From: Anaerolineales bacterium
GTDB taxonomy: Bacteria > Chloroflexota > Anaerolineae > Anaerolineales > JABWBV01
Direction: 5' to 3'
Assembly (NCBI GenBank): GCA_020634875.1
Contig: JACKAX010000051.1
Location: 1-11,360 of the forward strand
DNA length: 11,360 nucleotides
The position numbers were made by a program, and so were the translations under genes. Of the stretch, positions 5,857 through 11,360 are shown one piece after another. The notes beneath the pieces are model-generated. The model was not told the DNA's origin, made no database searches, and worked only from the letters and a program-made list of their open reading frames with translations. The number at the start of each line of letters is the position of its first letter. The first letter of the stretch is position 1.

Positions 5857-5943
5857 TTTTTAATCTTTAAGGCAACAAGAATATACCACATGGCGTAAAA
5901 AGTACAAAGAGAAAATGAGAAGGTTGGGTTTAAAGATTAAAAA
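5857..5943 (-). promoter_or_regulatory. 14-bp perfect inverted repeats bracketing the two-component promoter
   Basis: TTTTTAATCTTTAA at 5857-5870 and its exact complement-reverse TTAAAGATTAAAAA at 5930-5943 are separated by 59 bp that contain the putative promoter. One arm lies just downstream of the expected transcription start and the other upstream of the -35 box. This is the arrangement of paired operators, possibly for the regulator itself. The arms are A/T-rich, which raises the odds of chance. Confidence 0.55.
5880..5907 (-). promoter_or_regulatory. Putative promoter of the response regulator-kinase operon
   Basis: Read on the minus strand, TTGTAC (5907-5902) and TATATT (5885-5880) are 16 bp apart. 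The predicted start near 5873 leaves a leader of about 98 nt. The spacing is one short of ideal and the -35 box is two bases off consensus. The rest of the 5776-5994 gap contains only the repeats described here. Confidence 0.5.
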
Positions 5944-5994
5944 GATCGCTCCATTATTAACCCAAGCCTTTCATATTTTCAGCTATGTGGCAAT

Positions 5995-6030
5995 AAAAAA
6001 GGCGAGAGGGGAAATCCTCTCGCCTTTTTT
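5995..6030 (-). terminator. Strong intrinsic terminator after rplL
   Basis: AAAAAAGGCGAGAGG (5995-6009) and its exact inverse (6016-6030) form a perfect 15-bp stem, including a 9-bp G/C-rich core, with loop GGAAAT. On the minus strand the hairpin is followed by T6, 16 bp beyond the rplL stop. The flanking A6/T6 make it potentially bidirectional. Confidence 0.92.
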
Positions 6031-6046
6031 GTTTTTGCTTTGTCAA

Positions 6047-6430
6047 TTAAACAACTTCGACGACAGCGCCGACTTCTTCCAACTGTTTCTTGGCGTCGGT
6101 AGCGGCTTCTTTGGTGACGGCTTCCATCACTTTGGCGCCAGCTGTTTCGGCCATGTCTTTGGATTCTTTGAGACCTAGGTTGGTCAGTTTGCGAATCACT
6201 TTGATGGTTTCGATTTTCTTGGGGCCAGCGTCTTTCAGAACGACATCGAATTCGGTTTTTTCTTCGACAGGTTCAGCAGCCGCAGGAGCGCCACCAGCAG
6301 GCATGGCAGCCATAGCGACGGGGGCGGCAGCAGAAACGCCCCAGGATTCTTCCAGTTTTTTAACAAGTTCAGCAGCTTCCAGGACTGTAAGGGTGCTAAG
6401 TTCCTGGACGAGTTTATCGAGATCAGCCAT
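6047..6430 (-). CDS. rplL: 50S ribosomal protein L7/L12
   Basis: Flexible stalk protein that recruits the translational GTPases, including the EF-Tu encoded in this window. It binds as dimers to L10, the product of the gene just upstream. The 127 aa show the N-terminal dimerisation domain (1-31, [22 protein letters not shown]), an Ala/Pro-rich hinge (33-55) and the C-terminal domain with [24 protein letters not shown] and [11 protein letters not shown]. It is a few residues longer than the E. coli protein because of the hinge. AAAGGAG stands 9 nt before the ATG. It is 48 nt from rplJ, the usual pair, and is the last gene before a strong terminator; rpoB does not follow. Confidence 0.98.
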   Translation of the reverse strand: MADLDKLVQELSTLTVLEAAELVKKLEESWGVSAAAPVAMAAMPAGGAPAAAEPVEEKTEFDVVLKDAGPKKIETIKVIRKLTNLGLKESKDMAETAGAKVMEAVTKEAATDAKKQLEEVGAVVEVV

Positions 6431-6478
6431 TTTAAGTTACTCCTTTAATTAGGTGAATTTTTATTGTAGAGAAAACAA

Positions 6479-7015
6479 TTAAGCTTCCGCGGGAACGGAG
6501 TCTTTGTCAGCAAATGCTTTAATAACAGCGGCAATTTGGCGACCGGGTTCGGCCAGCGTGCGAACAAGTTTGCTCGCGGGCGCATTGAGCATTCCCAATA
6601 ATTGGGCGCGTACGACAGGTAGCGGCGGCAAATCTGCCAGAGCTTTAACCTGAGAGGCATTCATCAGGTTGTTGGCAAGATAACCACCTTTGATATTGAC
6701 AAATTCAGAAGTATTTGCGTAATCTGAGAGCGCTTTGGCTAAGCCAGGAGCATCCTCAAAGGCAAAACCAATTGCAGTGCTTCCGGTAAACATATTTTCA
6801 TCTACTGAATAACCAGCGTCTTGCAAGAGTTTTTTGCCAAGCGTGTTTTTAACGATGTGGAACTCGCCACCATTGTCGCGCATTTTTTGGCGCAATGTGT
6901 CGAGGTCTTTTACTGCAAGCCCTTTATATTCGGTGACAATAATGGCTCTGCTTTTGTCTAACCACGCTTTGTAGCTTTCTAAAATTTCATCTTTGCGTTG
7001 TTTTGAGACGGCCAA
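6479..7015 (-). CDS. rplJ: 50S ribosomal protein L10, TTG start
   Basis: Base of the ribosomal stalk, binding 23S rRNA and the L7/L12 dimers; in other bacteria the L10-L12 complex also represses its own mRNA through the leader. Typical L10 text is seen: KDEILESYKAWLDKSRAIIVTEYKGLAVKDLDTLRQKMR, then VKNTL and the C-terminal helix that carries L12. I place the start at TTG 7015, giving 178 aa that begin (M)AVSKQRKDEI, the normal L10 N-terminus. AAAGGAGGT ends 8 nt before it. An in-frame ATG at 7150 would add 45 residues, but these are encoded by the L10 leader and attenuator hairpin and do not look like protein. Confidence 0.96.
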   Translation of the reverse strand: MAVSKQRKDEILESYKAWLDKSRAIIVTEYKGLAVKDLDTLRQKMRDNGGEFHIVKNTLGKKLLQDAGYSVDENMFTGSTAIGFAFEDAPGLAKALSDYANTSEFVNIKGGYLANNLMNASQVKALADLPPLPVVRAQLLGMLNAPASKLVRTLAEPGRQIAAVIKAFADKDSVPAEA

Positions 7016-7051
7016 GGGACCTACCTCCTTTCTTGAAAAATTTTTACAGGT

Positions 7052-7089
7052 AAAAAAAAGTCTTTGCCTCCAGCGAGGCAAAGACTTTT
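7052..7089 (-). terminator. Attenuator hairpin in the rplJ leader
   Basis: AAAAGTCTTTGCCTC (7056-7070) and its exact inverse (7075-7089) form a perfect 15-bp stem with a 4-nt loop. On the minus strand it is followed by a run of eight T including the stem end, a fully formed intrinsic terminator placed 36 nt before the rplJ start. A second inverted repeat, TTTTGAA (7086-7092) with TTCAAAA (7098-7104), overlaps its first arm by 4 nt and may act as a competing anti-terminator. Confidence 0.88.
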
Positions 7090-7192
7090 GAACAGCATTC
7101 AAAACGCAGAAATCTCTCTGCACGTCGAACAATTTCATAAAGTCATTCACCTCGGCAGGAGATTAAGTTGAATTTTCAACACCTGCTGTCTT
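7052..7192 (-). ncRNA. L10 leader RNA (ribosomal protein L10-L12 autoregulatory leader)
   Basis: On the minus strand the leader reads AAGACAGCAGGTG (7192-7180), then a small hairpin GTTGA/TCAAC, then TTAATCTCCTGCCGAGG (7166-7150). These two blocks, CAGCAGG and CCTGCCGAGG around a short stem, are the hallmark of the L10 leader found before rplJ in many bacteria. There the L10(L12)4 complex binds and controls rplJ-rplL expression. The leader ends in the attenuator at 7052-7089, so control here is probably transcriptional, as in Bacillus. Exact 5' end is not determined; no obvious promoter is seen between rplA and the leader. Confidence 0.88.
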
Positions 7193-7229
7193 AAGTAAAT
7201 GGAAATTTTATTCAGTTGTAGGTGAAAAC

Positions 7230-7946
7230 CTATTCTCCTTCGGTTTGTTGGGCTTGAACAGGATCGACTAAGATGCCAGGTCCCATCGTGGATGTAAGAG
7301 TTACACGCTTAATGTAAGTGCCTTTTGCGGCAGACGGGCGGGCCTTTTTAACCGCGTCCATAAATGCCGAAAAGTTTACGAAAAGTTTGGCCGCGTCAAA
7401 GGAGACTTTACCAATAGGAGCGTGCAGATTCGCAGTTTTGTCCACCCGGAATTCCACGCGCCCAGCTTTTGATTCGTTGATTACGCGGGGGAGGTCAGCA
7501 GCTTGAACAACCGTACCAGCTTTCGGATTGGGCATCAGGCCTCGGGGTCCTAACACACGCCCTAAACGACCGACTTTGCTCATCATATCTGGGGTAGAAA
7601 TTGCGACATCAAAATCGGTCCATCCACCTTGGATTTTTTGAATGAATTCATCATCGGAGGCCACATGATCAGCGCCAGCTTCACGCGCAAGGGTAGCTCC
7701 TTCGCCCTGGGCGAAGACGAGTACACGTACACTTTTGCCTAAACCATTTGGAAGTACGACAACATCGCGCACCATTTGGTCTGCATGACGGGGATCAACT
7801 CCCAAGCGCAAGTGAACTTCAACCGTACCATCAAATTTTGTGATTGAAGTTTCTTTGACAAGCTCAAGAGCCTCTTTCGGGGTATATAAACGCCCCTCTT
7901 CGACTTTAGCCTGGGCGGCTAAAAAATTTTTTCCATGTTTTGCCAT
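7230..7946 (-). CDS. rplA: 50S ribosomal protein L1
   Basis: Protein of the ribosomal L1 stalk near the E site, and in many bacteria the repressor of the L11-L1 mRNA. The 238 aa include the signature region [22 protein letters not shown] and the RNA-binding text around [24 protein letters not shown] and [17 protein letters not shown]. The ATG at 7946 gives the usual MAKHGK start with AGAGG seven bases upstream. A longer open frame to 7997 is rejected because its extra codons fall in a conserved RNA element. An L1-stalk-like RNA structure lies directly between rplK and this start, with the ribosome-binding site at its 3' foot, so autorepression by L1 is expected. Confidence 0.97.
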   Translation of the reverse strand: MAKHGKNFLAAQAKVEEGRLYTPKEALELVKETSITKFDGTVEVHLRLGVDPRHADQMVRDVVVLPNGLGKSVRVLVFAQGEGATLAREAGADHVASDDEFIQKIQGGWTDFDVAISTPDMMSKVGRLGRVLGPRGLMPNPKAGTVVQAADLPRVINESKAGRVEFRVDKTANLHAPIGKVSFDAAKLFVNFSAFMDAVKKARPSAAKGTYIKRVTLTSTMGPGILVDPVQAQQTEGE

Positions 7947-7956
7947 GATATTACCT

Positions 7957-8009
7957 CTGTGGTAGTAGACTGGGATGAGTCTTTGAGACGGGCACAAGCC
8001 CTCCCACAG
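7957..8009 (-). promoter_or_regulatory. Putative L1-binding mRNA site before rplA (23S L1-stalk mimic)
   Basis: On the minus strand a 53-nt segment is closed by CTGTGG (8009-8004) and CCACAG (7962-7957). Inside are a GGGC/GCCC hairpin and an AGACT/AGTCT hairpin, making a three-way junction. GTGGGAGG at the 5' side, CCAGTCT inside and TACCAC at the 3' side resemble the 23S rRNA L1-stalk text (GUGGGAGGC...CCAGUCU...UACCAC) as I recall it. The rplA ribosome-binding AGAGG begins in the closing stem, so L1 binding would hide it. Confidence 0.75.
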
Positions 8010-8015
8010 CCTAAA

Positions 8016-8441
8016 TTAATCAACAACCGTAATGCCCATATTACGGGCCGTACCCTCGATTTGACGCATTGCGCCTTCCAAGTCAATTGCGTTGAGATCT
8101 TTCATTTTTGCTTCGGCAATTTCGCGAATTTGTGCGCGCGTCACTTTGCCAACTTTTTCACGGTTGGGCACTGCCGAACCTTTATCAACACCAGCGGCTT
8201 TTTTGAGCATTGCACCGGCGGGGGGGCTTTTTAAAATAAAGGTAAATGAACCATCGGAAAAGATTGAAATTTCCGCAGGAATAACTTCCCCAACGCGGGT
8301 AGAAGTGCGGGCATTATACTCTTTACAAAAAGCCATCAAATTCATGCCATAACCACCCAATGCAGGCCCGACAGGCGGTGCAGGGGTGGCTTTTCCGGCA
8401 TTTAATTGCAAACGTACTACAGCTTTTAATTTCTTTGCCAC
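8016..8441 (-). CDS. rplK: 50S ribosomal protein L11, GTG start
   Basis: Binds the GTPase-associated region of 23S rRNA and takes part in factor binding and the stringent response. The 141 aa are standard length and text: [22 protein letters not shown] (with GGYGMN where GQHGVN is commoner), [17 protein letters not shown], and the terminal signature [12 protein letters not shown]. The start is GTG at 8441, with AAAGGAG seven bases before it and the usual [12 protein letters not shown] beginning. It is upstream of rplA in the operon, with an L1-site-like RNA structure on either side. Confidence 0.97.
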   Translation of the reverse strand: MAKKLKAVVRLQLNAGKATPAPPVGPALGGYGMNLMAFCKEYNARTSTRVGEVIPAEISIFSDGSFTFILKSPPAGAMLKKAAGVDKGSAVPNREKVGKVTRAQIREIAEAKMKDLNAIDLEGAMRQIEGTARNMGITVVD

Positions 8442-8454
8442 AGTTAAACTCCTT

Positions 8455-8508
8455 TGTGGTTTTGTGGTCTAAATAAACCAGCTAGCGGGCGGCAAAACCC
8501 TCCCACAG
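8455..8508 (-). promoter_or_regulatory. Second putative L1-binding mRNA site, before rplK
   Basis: On the minus strand the element begins CTGTGGGAGGG (8508-8498), the same 11 bases that open the site before rplA. It contains a GGG/CCC hairpin and is closed by CCACA at 8459-8455 or by an alternative copy at 8467-8463. The rplK AAAGGAG follows at once. It is more diverged in its middle than the rplA copy and lacks the CCAGTCT block. Confidence 0.65.
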
Positions 8509-8521
8509 TAAAAAAATGAAT

Positions 8522-9115
8522 TTATGCTTTTTCAACCTGTAAGAAGTCCAATTCAATGGGGGTCTCACGGCCAAAAAAACTTACCAACACACGTACTTTG
8601 GCCCGTTCCATATCAATTTCAGAAACAGTACCACGAAAGTCGTTGAAAGGTCCATCAATAATCCGTACACGTTCTCCAGGTTTAAAGGTGACTTTAATCC
8701 GAGGTGCTTCAGCTTCCATCCGCTTGATAATTTGAGAAACCTCTTCCGGGCGGAGGGGGATCGGAGTTGTGCCTTGTCCGACAAATCCGGTAACCCCAGG
8801 GGTATTTCGTACCACATACCAGGATTCTTCAGTCAAGATCATATTAACCAGAATATAGCCAGGGAAGACTCTACGCTCAACGGTACGGCGTTTACCCTCT
8901 TTGACTTCGATTTCCTCTTCGGTCGGAACCACCACATCGAAAATCTTGTCTTTCATCCCCATGGTATCCATCCGTTGTTCCAGATTGTGGCGTACTTTAT
9001 TTTCAAACCCGGAATAACAATGAACAACATACCAGGCGCGCCCATCTTCTCCCTGTTGGGCACCTTCCGAAACCAAATCTATGCTTGCCGGGTCAAACTC
9101 TTCATTCGCATCCAT
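8522..9115 (-). CDS. nusG: Transcription termination/antitermination factor NusG
   Basis: Processivity factor bound to RNA polymerase, linking it to Rho or the ribosome. The 197 aa consist of an acidic N-terminal extension (1-25), the NGN domain (about 26-135: AWYVVHCYSGFENKV, RRVFPGYILV, VVRNTPGVTGFVG) and a KOW domain (about 144-195: FKPGERVRIIDGPFNDFRGTV and VSFFGRETPIELDF). Start is ATG 9115; only a weak GGAA is seen upstream. The gap from secE is 32 nt, so cotranscription and coupled translation are likely. Followed by the L1-like element and rplK, the standard order. Confidence 0.97.
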   Translation of the reverse strand: MDANEEFDPASIDLVSEGAQQGEDGRAWYVVHCYSGFENKVRHNLEQRMDTMGMKDKIFDVVVPTEEEIEVKEGKRRTVERRVFPGYILVNMILTEESWYVVRNTPGVTGFVGQGTTPIPLRPEEVSQIIKRMEAEAPRIKVTFKPGERVRIIDGPFNDFRGTVSEIDMERAKVRVLVSFFGRETPIELDFLQVEKA

Positions 9116-9147
9116 GTCACACGTTCCAATAAAAACAACACGAAAAT

Positions 9148-9363
9148 TTATACACCAACGAGCAGTCGAAGTAACCAGGAATAGAACAGGTCTAAAGATC
9201 CTAATACAATCGTCATTGCGATGATGACAACCAAAACAATGATCGTTAAGTTTGCTGCTTCACGCCGGGTCGGCCATGAAACCTTCCGCAATTCACCTAC
9301 AGTTTCTCGATAAAAACGCTGTAAGGCATTGGGTTGTCTGCGAACAACTTGTTTATCAGCCAC
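9148..9363 (-). CDS. secE: Preprotein translocase subunit SecE, GTG start
   Basis: Essential clamp of the SecYEG protein-export channel. The 71 aa contain the conserved amphipathic motif VGELRKVSWPTRREA (22-36) and a single membrane helix (about 38-60), the short single-helix form of most bacteria. The start is GTG at 9363, with AGGAG six bases upstream. It directly precedes nusG, the usual pairing. A hairpin between tRNA-Trp and this gene may end the tRNA transcript, but no separate promoter is evident. Confidence 0.96.
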   Translation of the reverse strand: MADKQVVRRQPNALQRFYRETVGELRKVSWPTRREAANLTIIVLVVIIAMTIVLGSLDLFYSWLLRLLVGV

Positions 9364-9427
9364 GTATTGCTCCTAAACCAGTCAGAAATTTCTTACAAAG
9401 AAAGATCACACTTAGATTTACGGTGAA

Positions 9428-9450
9428 AACGCCGCCTTGACAGCGGCGTT
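9428..9450 (-). terminator. Hairpin between tRNA-Trp and secE, possible weak terminator
   Basis: AACGCCGC (9428-9435) and GCGGCGTT (9443-9450) form a perfect 8-bp, G/C-rich stem with a 7-nt loop. On the minus strand only four T follow, so termination would be partial; RNA processing after the tRNA is an alternative. Confidence 0.55.
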
Positions 9451-9460
9451 GTATTCCTAA

Positions 9461-9533
9461 CAGGCGAGGCAGGAATCGAACCCACAACCTACGGTTTTGG
9501 AGACCGTTGCTCTGCCAATTGAGCTACTCGCCT
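9461..9533 (-). tRNA. tRNA-Trp (anticodon CCA)
   Basis: A complete 73-nt cloverleaf: acceptor AGGCGAG with CTCGCCT, D stem GCTC/GAGC, anticodon stem ACGGT/ACCGT around loop CTCCAAA with anticodon CCA, T loop TTCGATT, and discriminator G as expected for Trp. The 3' CCA is not encoded. Placement between tuf-rpmG and secE is the classical one. Confidence 0.97.
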
Positions 9534-9540
9534 ATAAAGG

Positions 9541-9573
9541 AACTGGGGCACAACTGGCTGTTGTACCCCAGTT
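9541..9573 (-). repeat. Hairpin between rpmG and tRNA-Trp
   Basis: AACTGGGG (9541-9548) pairs with CCCCAGTT (9566-9573), and ACAAC (9550-9554) pairs with GTTGT (9560-9564), giving a 13-bp stem with one mismatch and a 5-nt loop. No T-run follows on the minus strand, so this is more likely an mRNA 3' end or processing structure than an intrinsic terminator. Confidence 0.7.
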
Positions 9574-9589
9574 CAACTCAAAACTATCG

Positions 9590-9757
9590 TTACTTCGTCT
9601 CGCGATGCAGACGATGCTGGCGGCAACGGGGACAGAACTTGTTGAATTCCATCCGGGCCGTATCGTTACGACGATTTTTTTCAGTAATGTAATTGCGCTC
9701 TTTGCACTCAGTACAAGCCAAAGTGATCAAAATGCGCGCGCCTTTTTTCTTAGCCAT
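9590..9757 (-). CDS. rpmG: 50S ribosomal protein L33
   Basis: Small protein of the large ribosomal subunit near the E site. The 55-aa frame reads [32 protein letters not shown], then [22 protein letters not shown]. This is a clear L33 of the zinc-ribbon form, with CxxC pairs at Cys15/Cys18 and Cys42/Cys45. It starts 7 bp after the tuf stop, with AGGTG four bases before the ATG, so it is cotranscribed with tuf. Its presence between tuf and tRNA-Trp/secE matches other bacteria. Confidence 0.97.
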   Translation of the reverse strand: MAKKKGARILITLACTECKERNYITEKNRRNDTARMEFNKFCPRCRQHRLHRETK

Positions 9758-9764
9758 GGTACAC

Positions 9765-10970
9765 CTAATCGAGGATCTTGGTAATGACCCCAGCGCCGAC
9801 CGTCAAGCCCCCTTCGCGAATTGCGAACTTCGACCCGACTTCCAACGCCACAGGCACAATCAACTCAACTTCCAGGTTCACATTGTCACCCGGCATCACC
9901 ATTTCGACACCTTCCGGCAACGTAATCAAACCCGTTACATCCATCGTCCGAATGTAGAACTGCGGCCGGTAGCCCGTAAAGAACGCCTTGTGCCGTCCGC
10001 CTTCATCCTTCCGTAACACGTACACTTCACTCATGAACTTCCGGTGCGGGGTGATGCTGTTCGTTTTCGCCACCACCATCCCACGTTCCACCTGCTCACG
10101 GTCAATCCCCCGCAACAGCAAGCCCAGGTTATCCCCCGCTTGCCCCTGCTGCAGCAGTTTGTGGAACATTTCTACGCCGGTCACGGTGCTGGTCATCTTC
10201 TTGTCGCGCAAGCCGACGATATCGACTGGTTCGCCAACTTTGACCAACCCCCGGTCAACCCGCCCGGTCACCACGGTGCCACGGCCTTTGATGCTGAACA
10301 CATCTTCCACCGGCATCATGAACGGTTTTTCGACATCGCGCACAGGTTCAGGAATGTATTCATCCACCACGCGCAGCAACTCGCGGATGCAGGCATATTC
10401 CGGGGCATTCAGGTCGGTGCTGGTGCTTTCCAACGCCGCCAAGGCACTCCCCCGCACAATCGGGGTTTCATCCCCAGGAAATTCGTATTCGCTCAACAGT
10501 TCGCGCAGTTCCAGTTCGACCAGTTCCAACAGTTCTTCGTCGTCCATCTGGTCCACTTTGTTCAAGAAGACCACGATGCTGGGCACTTCTACCTGCCGGG
10601 CTAACAGCACGTGTTCCCGCGTCTGGGGCATCGGGCCTTCGGGAGCAGCCACGACTAGGATGGCGCCGTCCACCTGCGCCGCGCCCGTGATCATGTTTTT
10701 GATGTAGTCCCGGTGGCCGGGCATGTCCACGTGGGCGTAGTGGCGTTTGTCGGTTTCATATTCGACGTGCGCAATGTTGATCGTGATCCCGCGTTCGCGT
10801 TCTTCCGGGGCATTGTCGATTTCGTCGAATTTCTTGACATAGTTGCCGTACCCCATCAAGGAGGACACTTTCGTGATCGCGGCGGTCAAGGTCGTTTTGC
10901 CATGGTCGATGTGTCCCATCGTCCCAACATTCAGGTGCGGTTTCGTCCGCTCGTATGTGCTCTTGGCCAT
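9765..10970 (-). CDS. tuf: Elongation factor Tu
   Basis: GTPase that delivers aminoacyl-tRNA to the ribosome. The 401 aa show G1 GHIDHGKT (19-26), the switch Thr63 in RGITIN, G3 DMPGH (82-86) with catalytic His86, G4 NKVD (137-140) and G5 GSALAAL, followed by domains 2 and 3 ([39 protein letters not shown]). The switch-2 segment is MPGHRDY where most bacteria have CPGHADY. AGGAGAG lies 8 nt before the ATG at 10970. It follows three tRNA genes, as in the tufB locus of E. coli, so tRNAs and mRNA probably share one transcript. Codons are rich in G/C at third positions compared with the neighbouring ribosomal-protein genes. Confidence 0.98.
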   Translation of the reverse strand: MAKSTYERTKPHLNVGTMGHIDHGKTTLTAAITKVSSLMGYGNYVKKFDEIDNAPEERERGITINIAHVEYETDKRHYAHVDMPGHRDYIKNMITGAAQVDGAILVVAAPEGPMPQTREHVLLARQVEVPSIVVFLNKVDQMDDEELLELVELELRELLSEYEFPGDETPIVRGSALAALESTSTDLNAPEYACIRELLRVVDEYIPEPVRDVEKPFMMPVEDVFSIKGRGTVVTGRVDRGLVKVGEPVDIVGLRDKKMTSTVTGVEMFHKLLQQGQAGDNLGLLLRGIDREQVERGMVVAKTNSITPHRKFMSEVYVLRKDEGGRHKAFFTGYRPQFYIRTMDVTGLITLPEGVEMVMPGDNVNLEVELIVPVALEVGSKFAIREGGLTVGAGVITKILD

Positions 10971-11015
10971 GTTGTATACTCTCCTGTTATTACAGATAAT
11001 GGTTTATGTAATGAG

Positions 11016-11088
11016 AGCCCTCAATGGGATTTGAACCCATGACCTCATTCTTACCAAGAATGCGCTCTACCTACTGAGCTATGAGGGC
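11016..11088 (-). tRNA. tRNA-Thr (anticodon GGT)
   Basis: A 73-nt cloverleaf: acceptor GCCCTCA/TGAGGGC, D stem GCTC/GAGC, anticodon stem CATTC/GAATG around TTGGTAA (anticodon GGT), T stem ATGGG/CCCAT with loop TTCAAAT, discriminator T. CCA is not encoded. It lies 45 bp before tuf. Confidence 0.97.
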
Positions 11089-11105
11089 TTGTTACATTTC
11101 ATTGA

Positions 11106-11124
11106 TTACCCAACCGTTGGGTAA
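11106..11124 (-). repeat. Perfect inverted repeat between tRNA-Tyr and tRNA-Thr(GGT)
   Basis: TTACCCAAC-C-GTTGGGTAA is a perfect 9-bp inverted repeat starting 2 nt after the 3' end of tRNA-Tyr. As RNA it would form a compact hairpin, a plausible block or guide for 3' trimming. No T-run follows. Confidence 0.75.
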
Positions 11125-11126
11125 GG

Positions 11127-11208
11127 TGGGCAGGGACGGATTCGAACCGCCGAAGGCTTTGCCAGCTGATTTACAGTCAGCCCCGTTTGTCCACTTCGGT
11201 ACCTGCCC
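11127..11208 (-). tRNA. tRNA-Tyr (anticodon GTA)
   Basis: An 82-nt class II cloverleaf: acceptor GGGCAGG/CCTGCCC, anticodon stem CTGAC region around TGTAAAT (anticodon GTA), long variable arm, T loop TTCGAAT, discriminator A. After it the DNA reads CCT, so a full CCA is not encoded. Confidence 0.96.
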
Positions 11209-11215
11209 AATAGGC

Positions 11216-11274
11216 CGTTATAGGCTTAGGCTTAATCCCAAGAATTTCTTAGGAGTAAGCATGAGCTAATAACG
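11216..11274 (-). repeat. Extended hairpin filling the tRNA-Thr(TGT)/tRNA-Tyr spacer
   Basis: CGTTAT (11216-11221) pairs with ATAACG (11269-11274) at the base, and GCTTA (11230-11234) pairs with TAAGC (11256-11260). Further inner pairs TCC/GGA and AAG/CTT exist. The whole spacer between the two tRNA genes can thus fold as one long interrupted stem. A processing role is inferred. Confidence 0.55.
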
Positions 11275-11276
11275 CA

Positions 11277-11348
11277 AGCCGATGATGGGAATTGAACCCA
11301 TAACCTACCGCTTACAAGGCGGTTGCTCTGCCTTTGAGCTACATCGGC
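11277..11348 (-). tRNA. tRNA-Thr (anticodon TGT)
   Basis: A 72-nt cloverleaf: acceptor GCCGATG/CATCGGC, D stem GCTC/GAGC with a short D loop, anticodon stem ACCGC/GCGGT around CTTGTAA (anticodon TGT), T stem ATGGG/CCCAT with loop TTCAATT, discriminator T. CCA is not encoded. It is the first gene of the visible minus-strand cluster; its promoter lies beyond the window. Confidence 0.96.
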
Positions 11349-11360
11349 AAGAAATTTTAA

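Noticed and set aside
7016..7150. N-terminally extended rplJ from ATG at 7150
   Set aside because: The extension is encoded by the L10 leader and its attenuator; a perfect Shine-Dalgarno precedes TTG 7015 and gives the normal L10 N-terminus.
7219..7232. Small hairpin TAGGT/ACCTA over the rplA stop codon
   Set aside because: Only 5 bp with no further context; likely chance.
7947..7997. N-terminal extension of rplA from 7997
   Set aside because: It overlaps the L1-like RNA element; MAKHGK at 7946 is the family start and has a ribosome-binding site.
9988..10707. 239-codon plus-strand open frame opposite tuf
   Set aside because: It is Ser/Thr-rich antisense shadow of a highly conserved gene.
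10989..11012. ATTACA/TGTAAT inverted repeat before tuf as an operator
   Set aside because: Arms of 6 bp with a 12-nt centre in A/T-rich DNA are too weak to call, and no promoter accompanies them.

Overview
The window looks like chromosomal DNA of a member of the Chloroflexota, probably an Anaerolineae-type bacterium. I infer this from the flavour of the EF-Tu (MPGHRDY in place of CPGHADY) and of the L11, L1 and S9-peptidase proteins; no 16S rRNA or other decisive marker is present. It is mostly a conserved housekeeping locus with a less ordinary left third.

Left third (1-3654, + strand): the 3' end of an oligopeptidase B gene, then a close pair of small metabolite-handling genes (a MutT-like NUDIX hydrolase and a HIT-family protein). 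Next is an intergenic region with a palindromic repeat element and a textbook sigma-70 promoter. A LexA/SOS-type operator (GAAC-N4-GTTC) sits between the -35 and -10 boxes of that promoter. It drives an unrecognised four-helix membrane protein with a Pro/Gln-rich tail. Past a strong hairpin follows a membrane-anchored lytic transglycosylase with a very acidic Tyr/Glu-rich cytoplasmic tail. This SOS-controlled membrane protein plus transglycosylase pair is the best candidate in the window for something undescribed.

Middle (3673-5994, - strand): a two-component system. The OmpR-type response regulator gene comes first, then the HAMP/HisKA sensor kinase. A perfect hairpin overlaps the regulator's stop codon, and a 14-bp perfect inverted repeat brackets the putative promoter.

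Right half (5995-11348, - strand), in transcription order: tRNA-Thr(UGU), tRNA-Tyr(GUA), tRNA-Thr(GGU), tuf, rpmG, tRNA-Trp(CCA), secE, nusG, rplK, rplA, rplJ, rplL and a strong terminator. This is the classical bacterial translation/secretion/transcription cluster, but the usual rpoB-rpoC genes do not follow rplL. Regulatory RNA is well preserved. Two L1-binding-site look-alikes resembling the 23S rRNA L1 stalk lie before rplK and before rplA. An L10 leader with an attenuator hairpin lies before rplJ. Several tRNA spacers contain perfect hairpins.

Several gene starts were set away from the longest open frame using Shine-Dalgarno position and family N-termini: rplJ starts at TTG, rplK and secE at GTG, and rplA, the response regulator, the HIT protein and the membrane protein at internal ATGs. 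rpmG (55 aa) is a short gene that is easily missed.
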